Below, one piece after another: positions 1 to 9,167 of a stretch of DNA of 64,000 bases. Within the stretch, counting starts at the first letter, position 1. Every line of letters begins with the position of its first letter. Source of the DNA: Sporosarcina luteola (GTDB lineage Bacteria; Bacillota; Bacilli; Bacillales_A; Planococcaceae); the NCBI RefSeq assembly GCF_023715245.1, contig NZ_JAMBNV010000001.1:1674001-1738000 (forward strand). Direction: 5' to 3'. Both the position numbers and the translations under genes were made by a program. The notes below the pieces were generated by a model. It saw nothing but the letters and a program-made list of their open reading frames with translations, was not told the DNA's origin and ran no database searches.

Positions 1-739
1 CAATATCTTCCGCTTCTTCCCTGACACGGTCCCAAATTGCCTGATCCATCCACGGCCATTCCTCACTGCTGAAGTCACGGTTATATCCTGGTGCGATCTG
101 CTGCCCGATCATTGCCGCTTCGATTGCAATCGTTCCAGATCCGCAAAACGGGTCAACGAACGGTCTGTCCGGATTCCAACGCGTCAATTTGACGAGGGCC
201 GCCGCCATTGTCTCTTTAAGCGGAGCATCCCCCTGTCCGACACGATATCCGCGTTTATGCAAGCCGGCCCCGCTTGAGTCGATTGTCAATGTAACTTTAT
301 CTTTCAAAATGGATACTTCAAGTTTAAATAATGGACCTGTCTCGTCTAAAAAACCGACCCGATTATATGCAGTCTTCAAACGTTCAACAATAGCTTTTTT
401 CACGATTGCCTGGCAGTCAGGTGTACTGTACAATGTCGATTTCACCGATTTTCCAGCGACAGGGAATTTTGCGTCTACAGGCAAATATTGTTCCCAAGGA
501 AGGGATTTCGTCTGTTCAAAAAGGTCATCGAACGTCGTTGCAGTAAATTCACCGACGATGATGCGGACACGATCCGCGACACGAAGCCACATGTTTGTTT
601 TGGCAATTGCTGTTTCATCGCCTTCGAAATAGATTTTGCCGTTCTCGGTTTGTGTGTGGAAGCCTAATTCCTTCACTTCATCTGCAACAATCGATTCAAG
701 CCCCATGGCGGATGTAGCGACCAATTTATAGTTTGTCAT
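1..739 (-). CDS. ypsC: THUMP-domain 23S rRNA methyltransferase YpsC, 3' end cut by window
   Basis: Class I SAM-dependent RNA methyltransferase of the YpsC/RlmL family, expected to methylate a guanine in 23S rRNA. About 246 N-terminal residues are visible. The protein opens with MTNYKLVATSAMGLES and is followed by a THUMP-type RNA-binding region to about residue 155. The SAM-binding loop FVDPFCGSGTIAIEA lies near residue 215. The catalytic NPPY motif would lie beyond the left edge, so the gene is incomplete only because the window ends. It sits beside rnpB, as in Bacillus subtilis. The ATG has a GGAG about 10 nt upstream. Assignment is confident; the exact target nucleotide is family inference. 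Confidence 0.9.
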   Translation of the reverse strand, partial: MTNYKLVATSAMGLESIVADEVKELGFHTQTENGKIYFEGDETAIAKTNMWLRVADRVRIIVGEFTATTFDDLFEQTKSLPWEQYLPVDAKFPVAGKSVKSTLYSTPDCQAIVKKAIVERLKTAYNRVGFLDETGPLFKLEVSILKDKVTLTIDSSGAGLHKRGYRVGQGDAPLKETMAAALVKLTRWNPDRPFVDPFCGSGTIAIEAAMIGQQIAPGYNRDFSSEEWPWMDQAIWDRVREEAEDI

Positions 740-833
740 GCATTTTCAACTCCAATTCCAATTCTAGTCTTATCTATATGTAGTCTGCCTACTATTGTCA
801 TTTACATCAATTTTTATCCCCAATAACAAAGAA

Positions 834-860
834 ATGCTCTCCAATCGAAAAGGAGAGCAT
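834..860 (-). terminator. Intrinsic terminator of rnpB
   Basis: A perfect inverted repeat ATGCTCTCC / GGAGAGCAT with a short loop lies just past the RNase P RNA and is followed on the minus strand by TTTCTTTG. It separates rnpB from ypsC. Confidence 0.75.
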
Positions 861-871
861 TGATTGTTATG

Positions 872-1291
872 TTGAACCATCGTAAATTCGATAAGCCATG
901 TTTTGTTCCCGTGTACTCAAACGGCTTGCGCCTCGTACTTAGGGTGGTAATCATCTATCTACAGACTCATCTAAAGAAGTGTCTGTCCCTTCATCCGTTA
1001 AATTCCTTCAGAAGAGCGCCCCTACCATAATTTGGGTTTCTCGCTCGTGGGGTTTACCGCGTTCCATCCTACCCGTTTCCGAGTCGGCTACGTCACTGTG
1101 GCACTTTTCAGGAGACCTCATCCATATGTGCAAGCACACTTAGGACTTATCCCCGCCGTCAATGCGCATTGCGCAAAGCCCCGGCTTATCTTTTCGCCGA
1201 GCACGAACACTACGGTCATCTCAGAACCGTGCGAGCATGGACTTTCCTCTACAACTGATGTTGCAGCGATTACCTGAATTCACACTATGGT
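872..1291 (-). ncRNA. rnpB: RNase P RNA, Bacillus (type B) class
   Basis: Catalytic RNA of ribonuclease P, which matures tRNA 5' ends. On the minus strand it contains landmark segments of Bacillus RNase P RNA: GGTAATCGCTGCA and GAGGAAAGTCCATGCTCGCA near the 5' end, AGTGCCACAGTGACG in the middle, GGAACGCGGTAAACCCCACG and GAGCGAGAAACCCAAAT, and GGAACAAAACATGGCTTA at the 3' end. The two ends (around 1281-1290 and 877-889) are complementary and form P1. Ends are estimated from P1 and from the promoter position. The neighbours ypsC and gpsB match the B. subtilis locus. A small open frame inside it (1032-1277, opposite strand) is not a gene. Confidence 0.97.
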
Positions 1292-1297
1292 TACAAT

Positions 1298-1326
1298 AGT
1301 ATACTGCAATTTTCGACAAATATCAA
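1298..1326 (-). promoter_or_regulatory. SigA-type promoter of rnpB
   Basis: TTGATA (1326-1321) and TATACT (1303-1298) with exactly 17 nt between. The predicted start, about 7 nt downstream near 1291, coincides with the 5' side of P1 of RNase P RNA. Confidence 0.8.
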
Positions 1327-1353
1327 CGTTTTTCTTCTACGCCAATCACTTGC

Positions 1354-1650
1354 TTATTCGTGATCGTACAATTTGCTGCCGAATACGTGCTTCTCCAAAT
1401 TTGAAATCCGTTTCAACAGATCGAAGTTCGTTGTATTAGCATTCGTTGCCGCTGGACGTTTGACTGCTGAAGCAAGTTCATCCTTCAGCTTTTCATTTTC
1501 CATACGTAATTCCGAAATTGTCTTTTTAAAAGCTTCATAATCCTGAATCACTGTGTCCAGGAATAAATCCACATCTTCTTGATTATATCCACGTAAACCT
1601 GTTTTAAATTCTTTTTCAAGTATTGATTTAGAATCAAGTTTTATTTCCAT
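1354..1650 (-). CDS. gpsB: Cell-division/elongation switch protein GpsB
   Basis: Small DivIVA-related coiled-coil protein (98 aa) that shuttles PBP1 between division site and side wall. The N-terminal membrane-binding DivIVA-like domain includes [18 protein letters not shown], followed by a coiled coil (about residues 35-62), a linker rich in Ala/Asn/Thr, and the short C-terminal trimerising helix [17 protein letters not shown]. The start MEIKLDSKS is chosen because GGAAGG lies 10 nt upstream and it matches the family length; an in-frame ATG 21 nt earlier is less likely. Its partner ponA is 5 kb away in the same window. The ypsA gene that follows it in B. subtilis is absent here. Confidence 0.93.
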   Translation of the reverse strand: MEIKLDSKSILEKEFKTGLRGYNQEDVDLFLDTVIQDYEAFKKTISELRMENEKLKDELASAVKRPAATNANTTNFDLLKRISNLEKHVFGSKLYDHE

Positions 1651-1748
1651 AAAATGACGCCCTTCCATCAATGTTTACATGTCGCAAGTATAGCATATTT
1701 TGTACAACTTTGTCTTTCTATTTCCGGTTGAGAGCAGTATTTTGTCGG

Positions 1749-3014
1749 TTACTGCGCTTCCCCGGGAAATAGCTTTCTTTTCAATCTTATTTCCCTGTGC
1801 CTTAATCCATTTCCCATCCTCACTTTAAACCGTTCCGTGACGTCCTGATCTTCATTCAAAGTATGGATTGCTTCCTTCGTATAATAAAGAGCCTTTTCCA
1901 GCTCCTTCATTTTATGTTCGAACAGCTTCGCTAATTCCTCAAAGGCAATGACTTTTTCCCTTCCTGCCAATCCGGAGGCGGCAGTTGCAAAGGATTCAAT
2001 GGCCTGTGAATAGAGTCCTTCCTTTTTTAAGAGGAATCCAATATGAAAATGCGCCTTTGGTTCATCCGCCCCGTATTCTGCAATGACATCCATAAGGATA
2101 TCTTTGCTTCGACTAAACGATTTAAGATCGGTATACCATTTACCGATATTCGTTTTTGCATTCGCGGATGAGTCCGCGTCGCCATGCAATAGGAGGTCGG
2201 TTGAACGGATATATAAGGTGACGAGGGAAAGGATATCCCATTCATTATGAAGAAGGACTTTCATAAGCAATTCGGCTCGGCCATTTTTCACTGCATCCTG
2301 GTAGATGATCGGCGCCATATGGCCGGGAATATCGCCTTCCCGGAAGAAGCCGAGCTGTTCTTCCTCAACTGAGGTCAATTTGAACGTGTCCATTTCATTT
2401 TTCCAGATCCTTTTCGATCCATGGAGCAAATCAATTTCGGTATGCTTAAGCAACTGTGGCAACACATTTCTATTCATTGTCCATCTCGTCTGCACTTGGG
2501 GCATATCGAAGCTTTTTCCGTTATACATGACGATTGACATAGGCGTTTTCCAAAGGTTAGAAGCATATAGGAATGCAGCTTCATGATCGGGGCCCGGCAG
2601 CACATATTGCGTCAATGTGAACGCTTCGTCTGTATATTCGATAAAGCCCATAAGGAAGATGAGCGTTCCGGCGCCTTTCAAACCAGTCGTCTCCGTATCA
2701 AAAAATACGAGCGGCTGTGCAAAGTCAGGTGCCAGAGGATGTATCTCCTCTGCTTCACGCCATCTTTCCACGGTGTTCAATAAACCTGAGAGTTCGTATT
2801 TTCCATGCTGATGATGCAGATCATAAACGACAGTTTTCTTGTACACGATGCCGAATTCGTTTTCTTCTTTTGTCAATCCTGCCGCGAGCCACCTCTTCTC
2901 ATAAGGAGGCGGCGGAGGCGTTACACGTTTCTGTGTTTGGGGCTTTTCGTCAGTTTTAGGAGCTTTCTTTTTAAGAAGCTTCTTCATTTCCATCATTTTT
3001 GCTTCATATGACAT
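1749..3014 (-). CDS. mrfB: DNA-repair exonuclease MrfB (YprB), RNase H-like fold plus TPR
   Basis: Exonuclease partner of the helicase MrfA in the mitomycin C repair pathway described in B. subtilis. An N-terminal basic, Pro-rich leader is followed by a DEDD-type nuclease domain whose first motif VFFDTETTGL (Asp106, Glu108) corresponds to the catalytic acids of MrfB. Further acids lie in SFDMPQVQTRW and in NEWDILSL. The last ~130 residues look like TPR helices. The start is chosen at ATG 3014 because GGAGG sits 8 nt upstream, which makes it overlap the end of mrfA by 11 nt and implies translational coupling. Family knowledge supplies the repair role; the motifs are seen directly. Confidence 0.9.
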   Translation of the reverse strand: MSYEAKMMEMKKLLKKKAPKTDEKPQTQKRVTPPPPPYEKRWLAAGLTKEENEFGIVYKKTVVYDLHHQHGKYELSGLLNTVERWREAEEIHPLAPDFAQPLVFFDTETTGLKGAGTLIFLMGFIEYTDEAFTLTQYVLPGPDHEAAFLYASNLWKTPMSIVMYNGKSFDMPQVQTRWTMNRNVLPQLLKHTEIDLLHGSKRIWKNEMDTFKLTSVEEEQLGFFREGDIPGHMAPIIYQDAVKNGRAELLMKVLLHNEWDILSLVTLYIRSTDLLLHGDADSSANAKTNIGKWYTDLKSFSRSKDILMDVIAEYGADEPKAHFHIGFLLKKEGLYSQAIESFATAASGLAGREKVIAFEELAKLFEHKMKELEKALYYTKEAIHTLNEDQDVTERFKVRMGNGLRHREIRLKRKLFPGEAQ

Positions 3015-5283
3015 TTGTCTTTCCTCCAACGAGGGCTTGCAGAAGAGCGATGACGTCCTGTTTCACCCGGATTCCCTCTTCTTGTGCACCGATACAGACA
3101 GGGCAACCATTGTCGCAATGACATCCTCGCACATGGTCCGTCGCCTTTTTCAGTAATTCATCCCAACGGCCAAAGATCTTTTCGCTTAACCCGATGCCTC
3201 CCGGATAACTATCGTAAATGAAAATTGTCGGTTTTCCGGTGTGAATCGCCTTCACTTGTGGGACGACATGGATGTCGGACCGATCACAACGTACGAATAA
3301 CGGAATGAAAGATTGGATCGCGTATGCGGCACCTGTCAGTGCGTCTGTCAATTCGGATTCTTTCCAACCGTCCGGAGTGTCGAATGCATACCAAGTGGAT
3401 GATGTATGCAGCTCCTCGGCAGGCAGCGAAATCGGACCGGAACCGATATTGTCGTGTGTGTCGAAGCGTATCTTTTTAAATATAGTAGGTATCGCCAAAA
3501 CAGCAATATCTCCGTACGCCACTTCCGCTTCTCCCAGTTGCTCGCTTTCATCTTCATTGATCACTTTTAGTTCCACAGCTAAATTAGCATCCGTATAATA
3601 ATCGACATCGACTTCTGTCACGTATGCCTTCTTTTCCTCCCAATCTAGCATTTCGACTTGGTATTGCTTTCCTTGATGCATATAGATCGCCTCTTCGTGC
3701 AACAAGGTCATTGCGCTGTAGCGGTCCATCTCTCCGATCACGACAGTCCCTTTAGGAATCGTTTTGTCGATGATGACAACATTTTCTTGGGAGGCGGAGC
3801 GTAGACTGACTTCACTTGCCGGGAACCGGTCTGTCATCCAATGCCATTTATCGGATGTTTTGACGAGCACCCCTTCGCTTTCCAGAAAGGCGAGAAGTTC
3901 CTGAACTTCGAATTCCCCGTATGTTTCCGTCATTGTAAACGGCAATTCAAATGATGCACATTTCAAATGATCCATGAGGATAAGCATATTATCGGGATGG
4001 ATCCTCGCTTCTTCCGGCGTTTGGCCAAGCAAGTATTCAGGATGCTGAATGATGTATTGGTCAAGCGCCATCGATTGGGCAACATAGATGATCAACGCAT
4101 CATCCTGCCTCCTCCCTGCTCTGCCGGCCTGTTGGTAGGCGCTCGCAATGTTTCCCGGGTAGCCGGTCATGATGCATGCTTGCAATTGCCCGATATCAAT
4201 GCCGAGCTCGAGCGCATTCGTACTGACAACCGTCTTGATATCTCCGTCGCGCAGCCTTTTTTCAATTTTTCTGCGCTCAGATGGCAAATAGCCGCCACGA
4301 TACCCCATGATTGTCTGATCAAACAGTTTTTTCTTCGTCAATTCCTTCATATACGTTACAAGCATTTCAACGCGCACCCGGCTCTTTGCGAAGATGATCG
4401 TCTGGACACCTTCCCTGTACAAAAACGATGCAATATCGCGAACTTCTAGGATGGCACTTCGCCGGATGCCGAATGTTTTATGGACGATCGGAGGGTTGTA
4501 GAAGATGAAATGCTTAACGCCTGAAGGGGCTCCGTTTTTGGATATGAGACGCATCGGCGTATTGGTCAATGCCTCGGCAAGCTCTTTCGGATTGGCAATT
4601 GTCGCTGATGTACAGATGAACGTCGGGTTGCATCCGTAATAATTGCAAATGCGTTTCAATCTTCTCAATACATGTGCGACATGGCTCCCGAATACCCCTT
4701 TATACGTATGCAATTCGTCTATGATGATATACTTCAGATTTTCGAAAAGGGATACCCACTTTGTATGGTGTGGCAAAATGCCAGAGTGCAGCATATCGGG
4801 GTTCGTCAAAACGATATGGCCCGACTTACGAACTTTAGTTCGCAATCCCGGCGCTGTATCCCCATCATACGTGTAACTGAGGATCGTCTCTCCGCTCGCC
4901 TCAATCAATTCATGCAAATCCGCTAACTGGTCTTGTGCAAGCGCCTTTGTCGGAAACAGATAAAGCGCACGGGACGAATCATCCTCCAAAATGCTTTGCA
5001 AGACTGGCAGATGATAGCATAGTGATTTCCCTGAAGCAGTCGGCGTCACAGCAGTTATCGAGTCGCCTGACGTCGCAATATCGAACGCTTCGCGTTGATG
5101 ACTGTATAGACGCTCTATCCCTTTCTCGGCCAACGCTTTCACTATGGACGGATGAAGCTGTTTTGGAAATGCAGCGTATTCTGCAGGTTTTCCATCAATC
5201 TTTTCATAATGGCGAACATTGGACGATAATTCAGGGTCGGATAAGAAGTGTTCGACCGTTTCCCGGACGCTTGTCTTCTTCAT
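3004..5283 (-). CDS. mrfA: DEXH-box DNA helicase MrfA (YprA)
   Basis: Superfamily 2 helicase of 759 aa that acts with MrfB in excision of mitomycin lesions. Helicase motif I is TPTASGKSLCYHLP near residue 82, motif II IIIDELHTYKG near 190, and motif VI QQAGRAGRR near 390. The C-terminal DUF1998-type region ends with four clustered cysteines in CHCDNGCPVCIG, which probably bind a metal. Length matches the family. Its ATG overlaps the stop of the upstream yppE by 4 nt (ATGA), and its own end overlaps mrfB, so all three genes read as one transcript. Confidence 0.93.
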   Translation of the reverse strand: MKKTSVRETVEHFLSDPELSSNVRHYEKIDGKPAEYAAFPKQLHPSIVKALAEKGIERLYSHQREAFDIATSGDSITAVTPTASGKSLCYHLPVLQSILEDDSSRALYLFPTKALAQDQLADLHELIEASGETILSYTYDGDTAPGLRTKVRKSGHIVLTNPDMLHSGILPHHTKWVSLFENLKYIIIDELHTYKGVFGSHVAHVLRRLKRICNYYGCNPTFICTSATIANPKELAEALTNTPMRLISKNGAPSGVKHFIFYNPPIVHKTFGIRRSAILEVRDIASFLYREGVQTIIFAKSRVRVEMLVTYMKELTKKKLFDQTIMGYRGGYLPSERRKIEKRLRDGDIKTVVSTNALELGIDIGQLQACIMTGYPGNIASAYQQAGRAGRRQDDALIIYVAQSMALDQYIIQHPEYLLGQTPEEARIHPDNMLILMDHLKCASFELPFTMTETYGEFEVQELLAFLESEGVLVKTSDKWHWMTDRFPASEVSLRSASQENVVIIDKTIPKGTVVIGEMDRYSAMTLLHEEAIYMHQGKQYQVEMLDWEEKKAYVTEVDVDYYTDANLAVELKVINEDESEQLGEAEVAYGDIAVLAIPTIFKKIRFDTHDNIGSGPISLPAEELHTSSTWYAFDTPDGWKESELTDALTGAAYAIQSFIPLFVRCDRSDIHVVPQVKAIHTGKPTIFIYDSYPGGIGLSEKIFGRWDELLKKATDHVRGCHCDNGCPVCIGAQEEGIRVKQDVIALLQALVGGKTNVI

Positions 5284-5669
5284 CCTTGCTCTCTCCCTTT
5301 TTGTTGCAATTCATCTAAGACCGTTCTTAATGTGTACGTCGCTGAATTAATGGAAAGGACAAAACGTTTCTTTCCCGTCTTCGCATAAAAAGATTGAACG
5401 ATGAATTGCTTCATTGATTCATTCAACGATTCAATTTGATGAAGATGAATGTATTTCGGTCTCTCTTCACGAATCAACGTTCTGATTTCTTCGGTCCATT
5501 CGTCCAACAATCTATGGTTTGTATCTGCATATGGTTTTACTTCTGTAAAAAAGTCAGGCTCCCGATCCAATTCCCGCATCGCTGGGAGTCTTTCCAAGCA
5601 CTCTTCACAAACAGAAAGGAGCCGTTCCGTTTTCTCTAGTAAAGTTAACAAGTGAACCATCCTCTCCAA
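5280..5669 (-). CDS. yppE: DUF1798 protein YppE
   Basis: Small, largely helical cytoplasmic protein (129 aa) of the DUF1798/YppE family, function unknown. Charged helices dominate (for example LLEKTERLLSVCEECLERL and DEWTEEIRTLIREERPKY) and there is no signal peptide or catalytic motif I recognise. Reading begins at a TTG with AGGAAAG just upstream; an ATG three codons later has its purine-rich region too close. It overlaps mrfA by 4 nt, so it is translated as the first cistron of the yppE-mrfA-mrfB unit, and it is divergent from recU. The context hints at a DNA-repair link, which is inference only. Confidence 0.75.
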   Translation of the reverse strand: MERMVHLLTLLEKTERLLSVCEECLERLPAMRELDREPDFFTEVKPYADTNHRLLDEWTEEIRTLIREERPKYIHLHQIESLNESMKQFIVQSFYAKTGKKRFVLSINSATYTLRTVLDELQQKGREQG

Positions 5670-5823
5670 AGTCTTTCCTATAGTCTATCAAAAACTTCGT
5701 GGGGACACCAAACCTAAACGAACGTGTATTCTTCGAAACCTGCAGAACAATACTTTTGCGGAACTTTTAGAGCGATAATCCGTCCAATCATTATGGTATG
5801 ATAGGAAATGCGAGGTGGTAGGA

Positions 5824-6462
5824 ATGACAATTCGATATCCGAACGGGAAAAAATATATTCCGGTACAACGCTCTACCCGAGTGGATAATAAAAATCTATC
5901 GTTCAGCAACCGGGGGAAAACATTAGAGGACGAGTTGAACGAAACGAATGAATATTATTTAGCCAACAATAAAGCCGTCATCCATAAGAAGCCGGTCCCT
6001 ATCCAAATTGTACACGTGAAATATCCTGCCAGAAGCGCGGCTGTCATTACCGAAGCATATTTCAGATCTCCATCCACTACAGACTTTAATGGAGTTTGGA
6101 ACGGGAAATATATTGATTTTGAAGCGAAGGAGACAAAGAGTACGTCCTCTTTTCCATTGCAAAATATCCATGAGCATCAGGTCGAGCATATGAAAAGAGT
6201 GACCGAGCAAGCAGGTATCGCGTTTTTGTTAGTAAAATTCACTGTTCTCGACCGCTATTTTATCGTCCCGTACGAGTACTTCGAAAAAAAGTGGGAAAGA
6301 ATGATAGCAGGAGGAAGGAAATCTATTACACTCTCCGAAATGGAAGAGATATCCATAGAAATACATGCAGGTTTCAACCCACGGCTAGACTATTTGTCTG
6401 CTATGGATTCACTTTTGCAGAAACCTGGAACAGAAACAATTGAAAGGCAGGAAAACTTATGA
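5824..6462 (+). CDS. recU: Holliday junction resolvase RecU
   Basis: Endonuclease that cuts four-way DNA junctions in homologous recombination and chromosome segregation. 212 aa, the usual length. The N-terminal strap region begins TIRYPNGKKYIP; the catalytic PD-(D/E)XK core includes STTDFNGVWNGKYIDFEAKETK, where Asp and the E-x-K pair bind metal. The ATG at 5824 is preferred over a GTG nine nt upstream because GAGGTG lies 6 nt before it. The stop overlaps the ponA start by 4 nt, the conserved recU-ponA pair of Firmicutes. Confidence 0.96.
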   Translation: MTIRYPNGKKYIPVQRSTRVDNKNLSFSNRGKTLEDELNETNEYYLANNKAVIHKKPVPIQIVHVKYPARSAAVITEAYFRSPSTTDFNGVWNGKYIDFEAKETKSTSSFPLQNIHEHQVEHMKRVTEQAGIAFLLVKFTVLDRYFIVPYEYFEKKWERMIAGGRKSITLSEMEEISIEIHAGFNPRLDYLSAMDSLLQKPGTETIERQENL

Positions 6463-9116
6463 GTGATCAAACAAAATCTCGATCAGCCAGACGTCAGCAG
6501 ATGGAAGCGGAAAAAAGGCGCGGGAAGAATAATAAGAAGAAAAATGGCAGCAATCTAGTAAAGAAAATCTTTCTCAGCATCATCGCACTTGGTGTAGCTG
6601 TTCTGATCGGTGGAGCTGGATTATTCGCATTTTACGCAAGCAGCTCACCGGATCTTGATGAAAATCTATTGAAAGATCCACTTACATCCGATATTGTCGA
6701 TCGCAATGGAAATGTGTTTATGAAATTTGGTGCAGAAAAGCGGGAGTTCGTTCCATACAAGGATATACCGAAAGAGATGGAAGATGCCGTCCTTGCGACA
6801 GAGGACGTCCGATTCTACAAACACCATGGTATGGACTTCTGGAGACTGGGCGGTGCTGTTCTAGCTAACTTCCAAAGCGGCTTCGGATCGCAAGGAGCGT
6901 CTACGCTAACCCAGCAAGTCATTAAGAACTCCTTCCTCTCAGATGAAAAGACATTGAAGAGGAAAGCGCAGGAAGCGTGGCTCGCCTTCAAGCTTGAAAG
7001 GGAATATTCTAAAGAACAGATTTTTGAAATGTACTTCAATAAAATCCTCATGTCAGGCAACATTTACGGAATTGGGACGGCTGCAAAAGATTTTTACGGG
7101 AAAGATCTGAAAGAGCTTGAATTGCATGAAATGGCACTATTGGCGGGGATGCCTCAATCCCCTAACGGCTATAATCCGTTTAAGAATCCAGAGCGGGCAG
7201 AAAAACGCCGGAATACTGTCCTCGGCCTTATGTACAAACATGGTAAAATAACGAAGGACGAAATGGAGAAGGCGAAAGCCATCTCTGTAACGGAAACACT
7301 TCTTCCGGATGATCAACGTCAACAGAAAAAAGATTCTAAGTATCTTGCATATGTTGACATCGTCTTGGATGAATTGGAAGCAGCGGGCATGATGGATATC
7401 CTCGCAGAAGGGGTAACCATTCAAACGGCCCTTGACCCGGCAGCTCAACAATCTGTAGAAAAGGCAATCAATTCGCCGATCTATGAGTCGGATGAGATGC
7501 AAGCCGGGATGACCGTTCTGAATACGAAAACCGGCGAAATCGCCGCAATCGGCGGTGGGCGGAATTTCACCGGACGGAACTTAAACTTTGCTTCGGGTGA
7601 CAACCCTAGGATGCCCGGTTCGGTTATTAAACCGATCCTTTCCTATGGTCCAGCAATTGAATACAAAAGCTGGTCAACTGCCCATATCGTTAAAGACGAA
7701 CCATATAAATACAAAGGCACCGACATATCGATTCGAAATGTAGATGGGAAATACATGGGACCGATTACTGCGAGGGAAGCATTGTACCGTTCAAGAAATA
7801 TTCCAGCCATCAAAGTGTTTGAGGAAGTCGGAACGAAACGAGCTCGTGAATTTGCAGGCAAGCTTGATCTGAAATACGATGATATGACTTCCACGCTTGC
7901 TATCGGCGGAGGAGAATATGAATTTTCGACAATTCAAATGGCAGGTGCTTATGCCCCGTTCGGCAACGGCGGAATTTATACAAAGCCCCACGCAGTCAAG
8001 GAAATCATTTTCCGTAATGGCTCCAAGCGTAACTTGGCACCGGACCCTGTCACTGTCATGAAAGATTCAACCGCCTATATGGTGACTGATATTTTACGGG
8101 ATGTCATCACCTATGGAACCGGAAAGACGGCTAACGTCTCTGGATTGGATATGGCCGGTAAGACAGGGACGACGAACTATGATGCTGCAACGATGAAGAA
8201 ATACGGAATGAAAAACACTGACGTACCAGATAGCTGGTTCACCGGTTATACTACGGAGTACACTATTTCCGTTTGGGGCGGTTACAAAAATCGTAATACA
8301 CCCATTACAACGTACGATCGAGGCCGCTATGTGCCGCAAATCCTTTTCAGGAATGTAATGACTGATCTCGTGTCAGGAAAAACTACACCGAGGTTCAAGC
8401 AACCTAGTTCCGTTGAAGAGGCGGTCATCGTAAAAGGATCCAATCCGCCAATTCTTGCGAGCAATTCGACACCGGATGCTTTGAAGAGTACAGAGCTGTT
8501 CGTTAGAGGAACGGTGCCGACTGAAATGGATGAAGAGGTAATTACTGAACTGGAAGCGCCAAGCGGCTTGTCTGCGCAATATGTTGCAGAGTCGAACTCT
8601 GTCTCATTAAATTGGTCGTACGACAATCCAGATGCACTTATGCTTCCGGAACCAGTACAATTCAGCGTCTCCGTTTCAGTGGATGGCAGTGAGCCACAGC
8701 ACATGACGACGACTTCGGTAAATGACGTAACGTTCTCCGGAGTTGAACTGGGCCGCACATACACCTTCTACGTTAAGGCGATTTCAGGGGAAATTGAAAG
8801 CAGTCCAGTTTCCACTTCCCTTCTAATAGAGGGGCAGAATGACGAGGACCCTTCGATAGATGACGGAGAAGATGATGAAACCAACAGCGAAAACAATGGC
8901 CAAAATAATAACGGCAATAACGGCAACAATGGAAGTGGTAACAATGGAAATAACAGTAATAACAACGGCAACAATGGCAACGGCAACAATGAAAACGATG
9001 GAGACGCTGACAATACGACCGACGGTTCCGGCTCATCGGGTGATGCGACAACCGATCCAGGAACGGGCGGAAATGATGGCTCCGGCGACGGAACCGATGA
9101 TGGCAGTGGAGGATAA
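6459..9116 (+). CDS. ponA: Bifunctional class A penicillin-binding protein PBP1
   Basis: Peptidoglycan glycosyltransferase and DD-transpeptidase (885 aa). A basic cytoplasmic N-terminus is followed by a membrane anchor at residues 37-60. The GT51 domain carries ATEDVRFYKHHG (Glu115) and GASTLTQQ. The transpeptidase domain has the serine motif SVIKP near residue 387, SRN near 445 and KTGT near 567. A fibronectin type III-like module occupies about 695-790. The final ~90 residues are a low-complexity Asn/Gly/Asp/Ser tail without recognisable fold. Translationally coupled to recU and closed by a strong bidirectional terminator. Identity is certain; the tail's role is unknown. Confidence 0.97.
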   Translation: MSDQTKSRSARRQQMEAEKRRGKNNKKKNGSNLVKKIFLSIIALGVAVLIGGAGLFAFYASSSPDLDENLLKDPLTSDIVDRNGNVFMKFGAEKREFVPYKDIPKEMEDAVLATEDVRFYKHHGMDFWRLGGAVLANFQSGFGSQGASTLTQQVIKNSFLSDEKTLKRKAQEAWLAFKLEREYSKEQIFEMYFNKILMSGNIYGIGTAAKDFYGKDLKELELHEMALLAGMPQSPNGYNPFKNPERAEKRRNTVLGLMYKHGKITKDEMEKAKAISVTETLLPDDQRQQKKDSKYLAYVDIVLDELEAAGMMDILAEGVTIQTALDPAAQQSVEKAINSPIYESDEMQAGMTVLNTKTGEIAAIGGGRNFTGRNLNFASGDNPRMPGSVIKPILSYGPAIEYKSWSTAHIVKDEPYKYKGTDISIRNVDGKYMGPITAREALYRSRNIPAIKVFEEVGTKRAREFAGKLDLKYDDMTSTLAIGGGEYEFSTIQMAGAYAPFGNGGIYTKPHAVKEIIFRNGSKRNLAPDPVTVMKDSTAYMVTDILRDVITYGTGKTANVSGLDMAGKTGTTNYDAATMKKYGMKNTDVPDSWFTGYTTEYTISVWGGYKNRNTPITTYDRGRYVPQILFRNVMTDLVSGKTTPRFKQPSSVEEAVIVKGSNPPILASNSTPDALKSTELFVRGTVPTEMDEEVITELEAPSGLSAQYVAESNSVSLNWSYDNPDALMLPEPVQFSVSVSVDGSEPQHMTTTSVNDVTFSGVELGRTYTFYVKAISGEIESSPVSTSLLIEGQNDEDPSIDDGEDDETNSENNGQNNNGNNGNNGSGNNGNNSNNNGNNGNGNNENDGDADNTTDGSGSSGDATTDPGTGGNDGSGDGTDDGSGG

Positions 9117-9118
9117 CT

Positions 9119-9167
9119 AAAAAAAGCCTGAAGTGATGGAAATCATCACTTCAGGCTTTTTTATTTT
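9119..9167. terminator. Bidirectional intrinsic terminator between ponA and ypoC
   Basis: A 13-bp perfect stem (9126-9138 with 9144-9156) is flanked by A- and T-tracts on both sides, so it can stop the plus-strand recU-ponA transcript and the minus-strand nth-ypoC transcript. Confidence 0.9.

Noticed and set aside
1032..1277. Plus-strand open frame of 81 codons
   Set aside because: Lies antisense within RNase P RNA, whose conserved elements explain the sequence.
5794..5802. Extended -10 (TGGTATGAT) as recU promoter
   Set aside because: The start it predicts would lie almost on the recU ribosome site, leaving no useful leader, and no -35 is visible.
8773..9051. Two antisense open frames rich in Leu/Pro or Cys/Tyr/His opposite the end of ponA
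   Set aside because: They mirror the Asn/Gly low-complexity tail of PBP1; no ribosome site, and composition is an artefact of the repeat codons.
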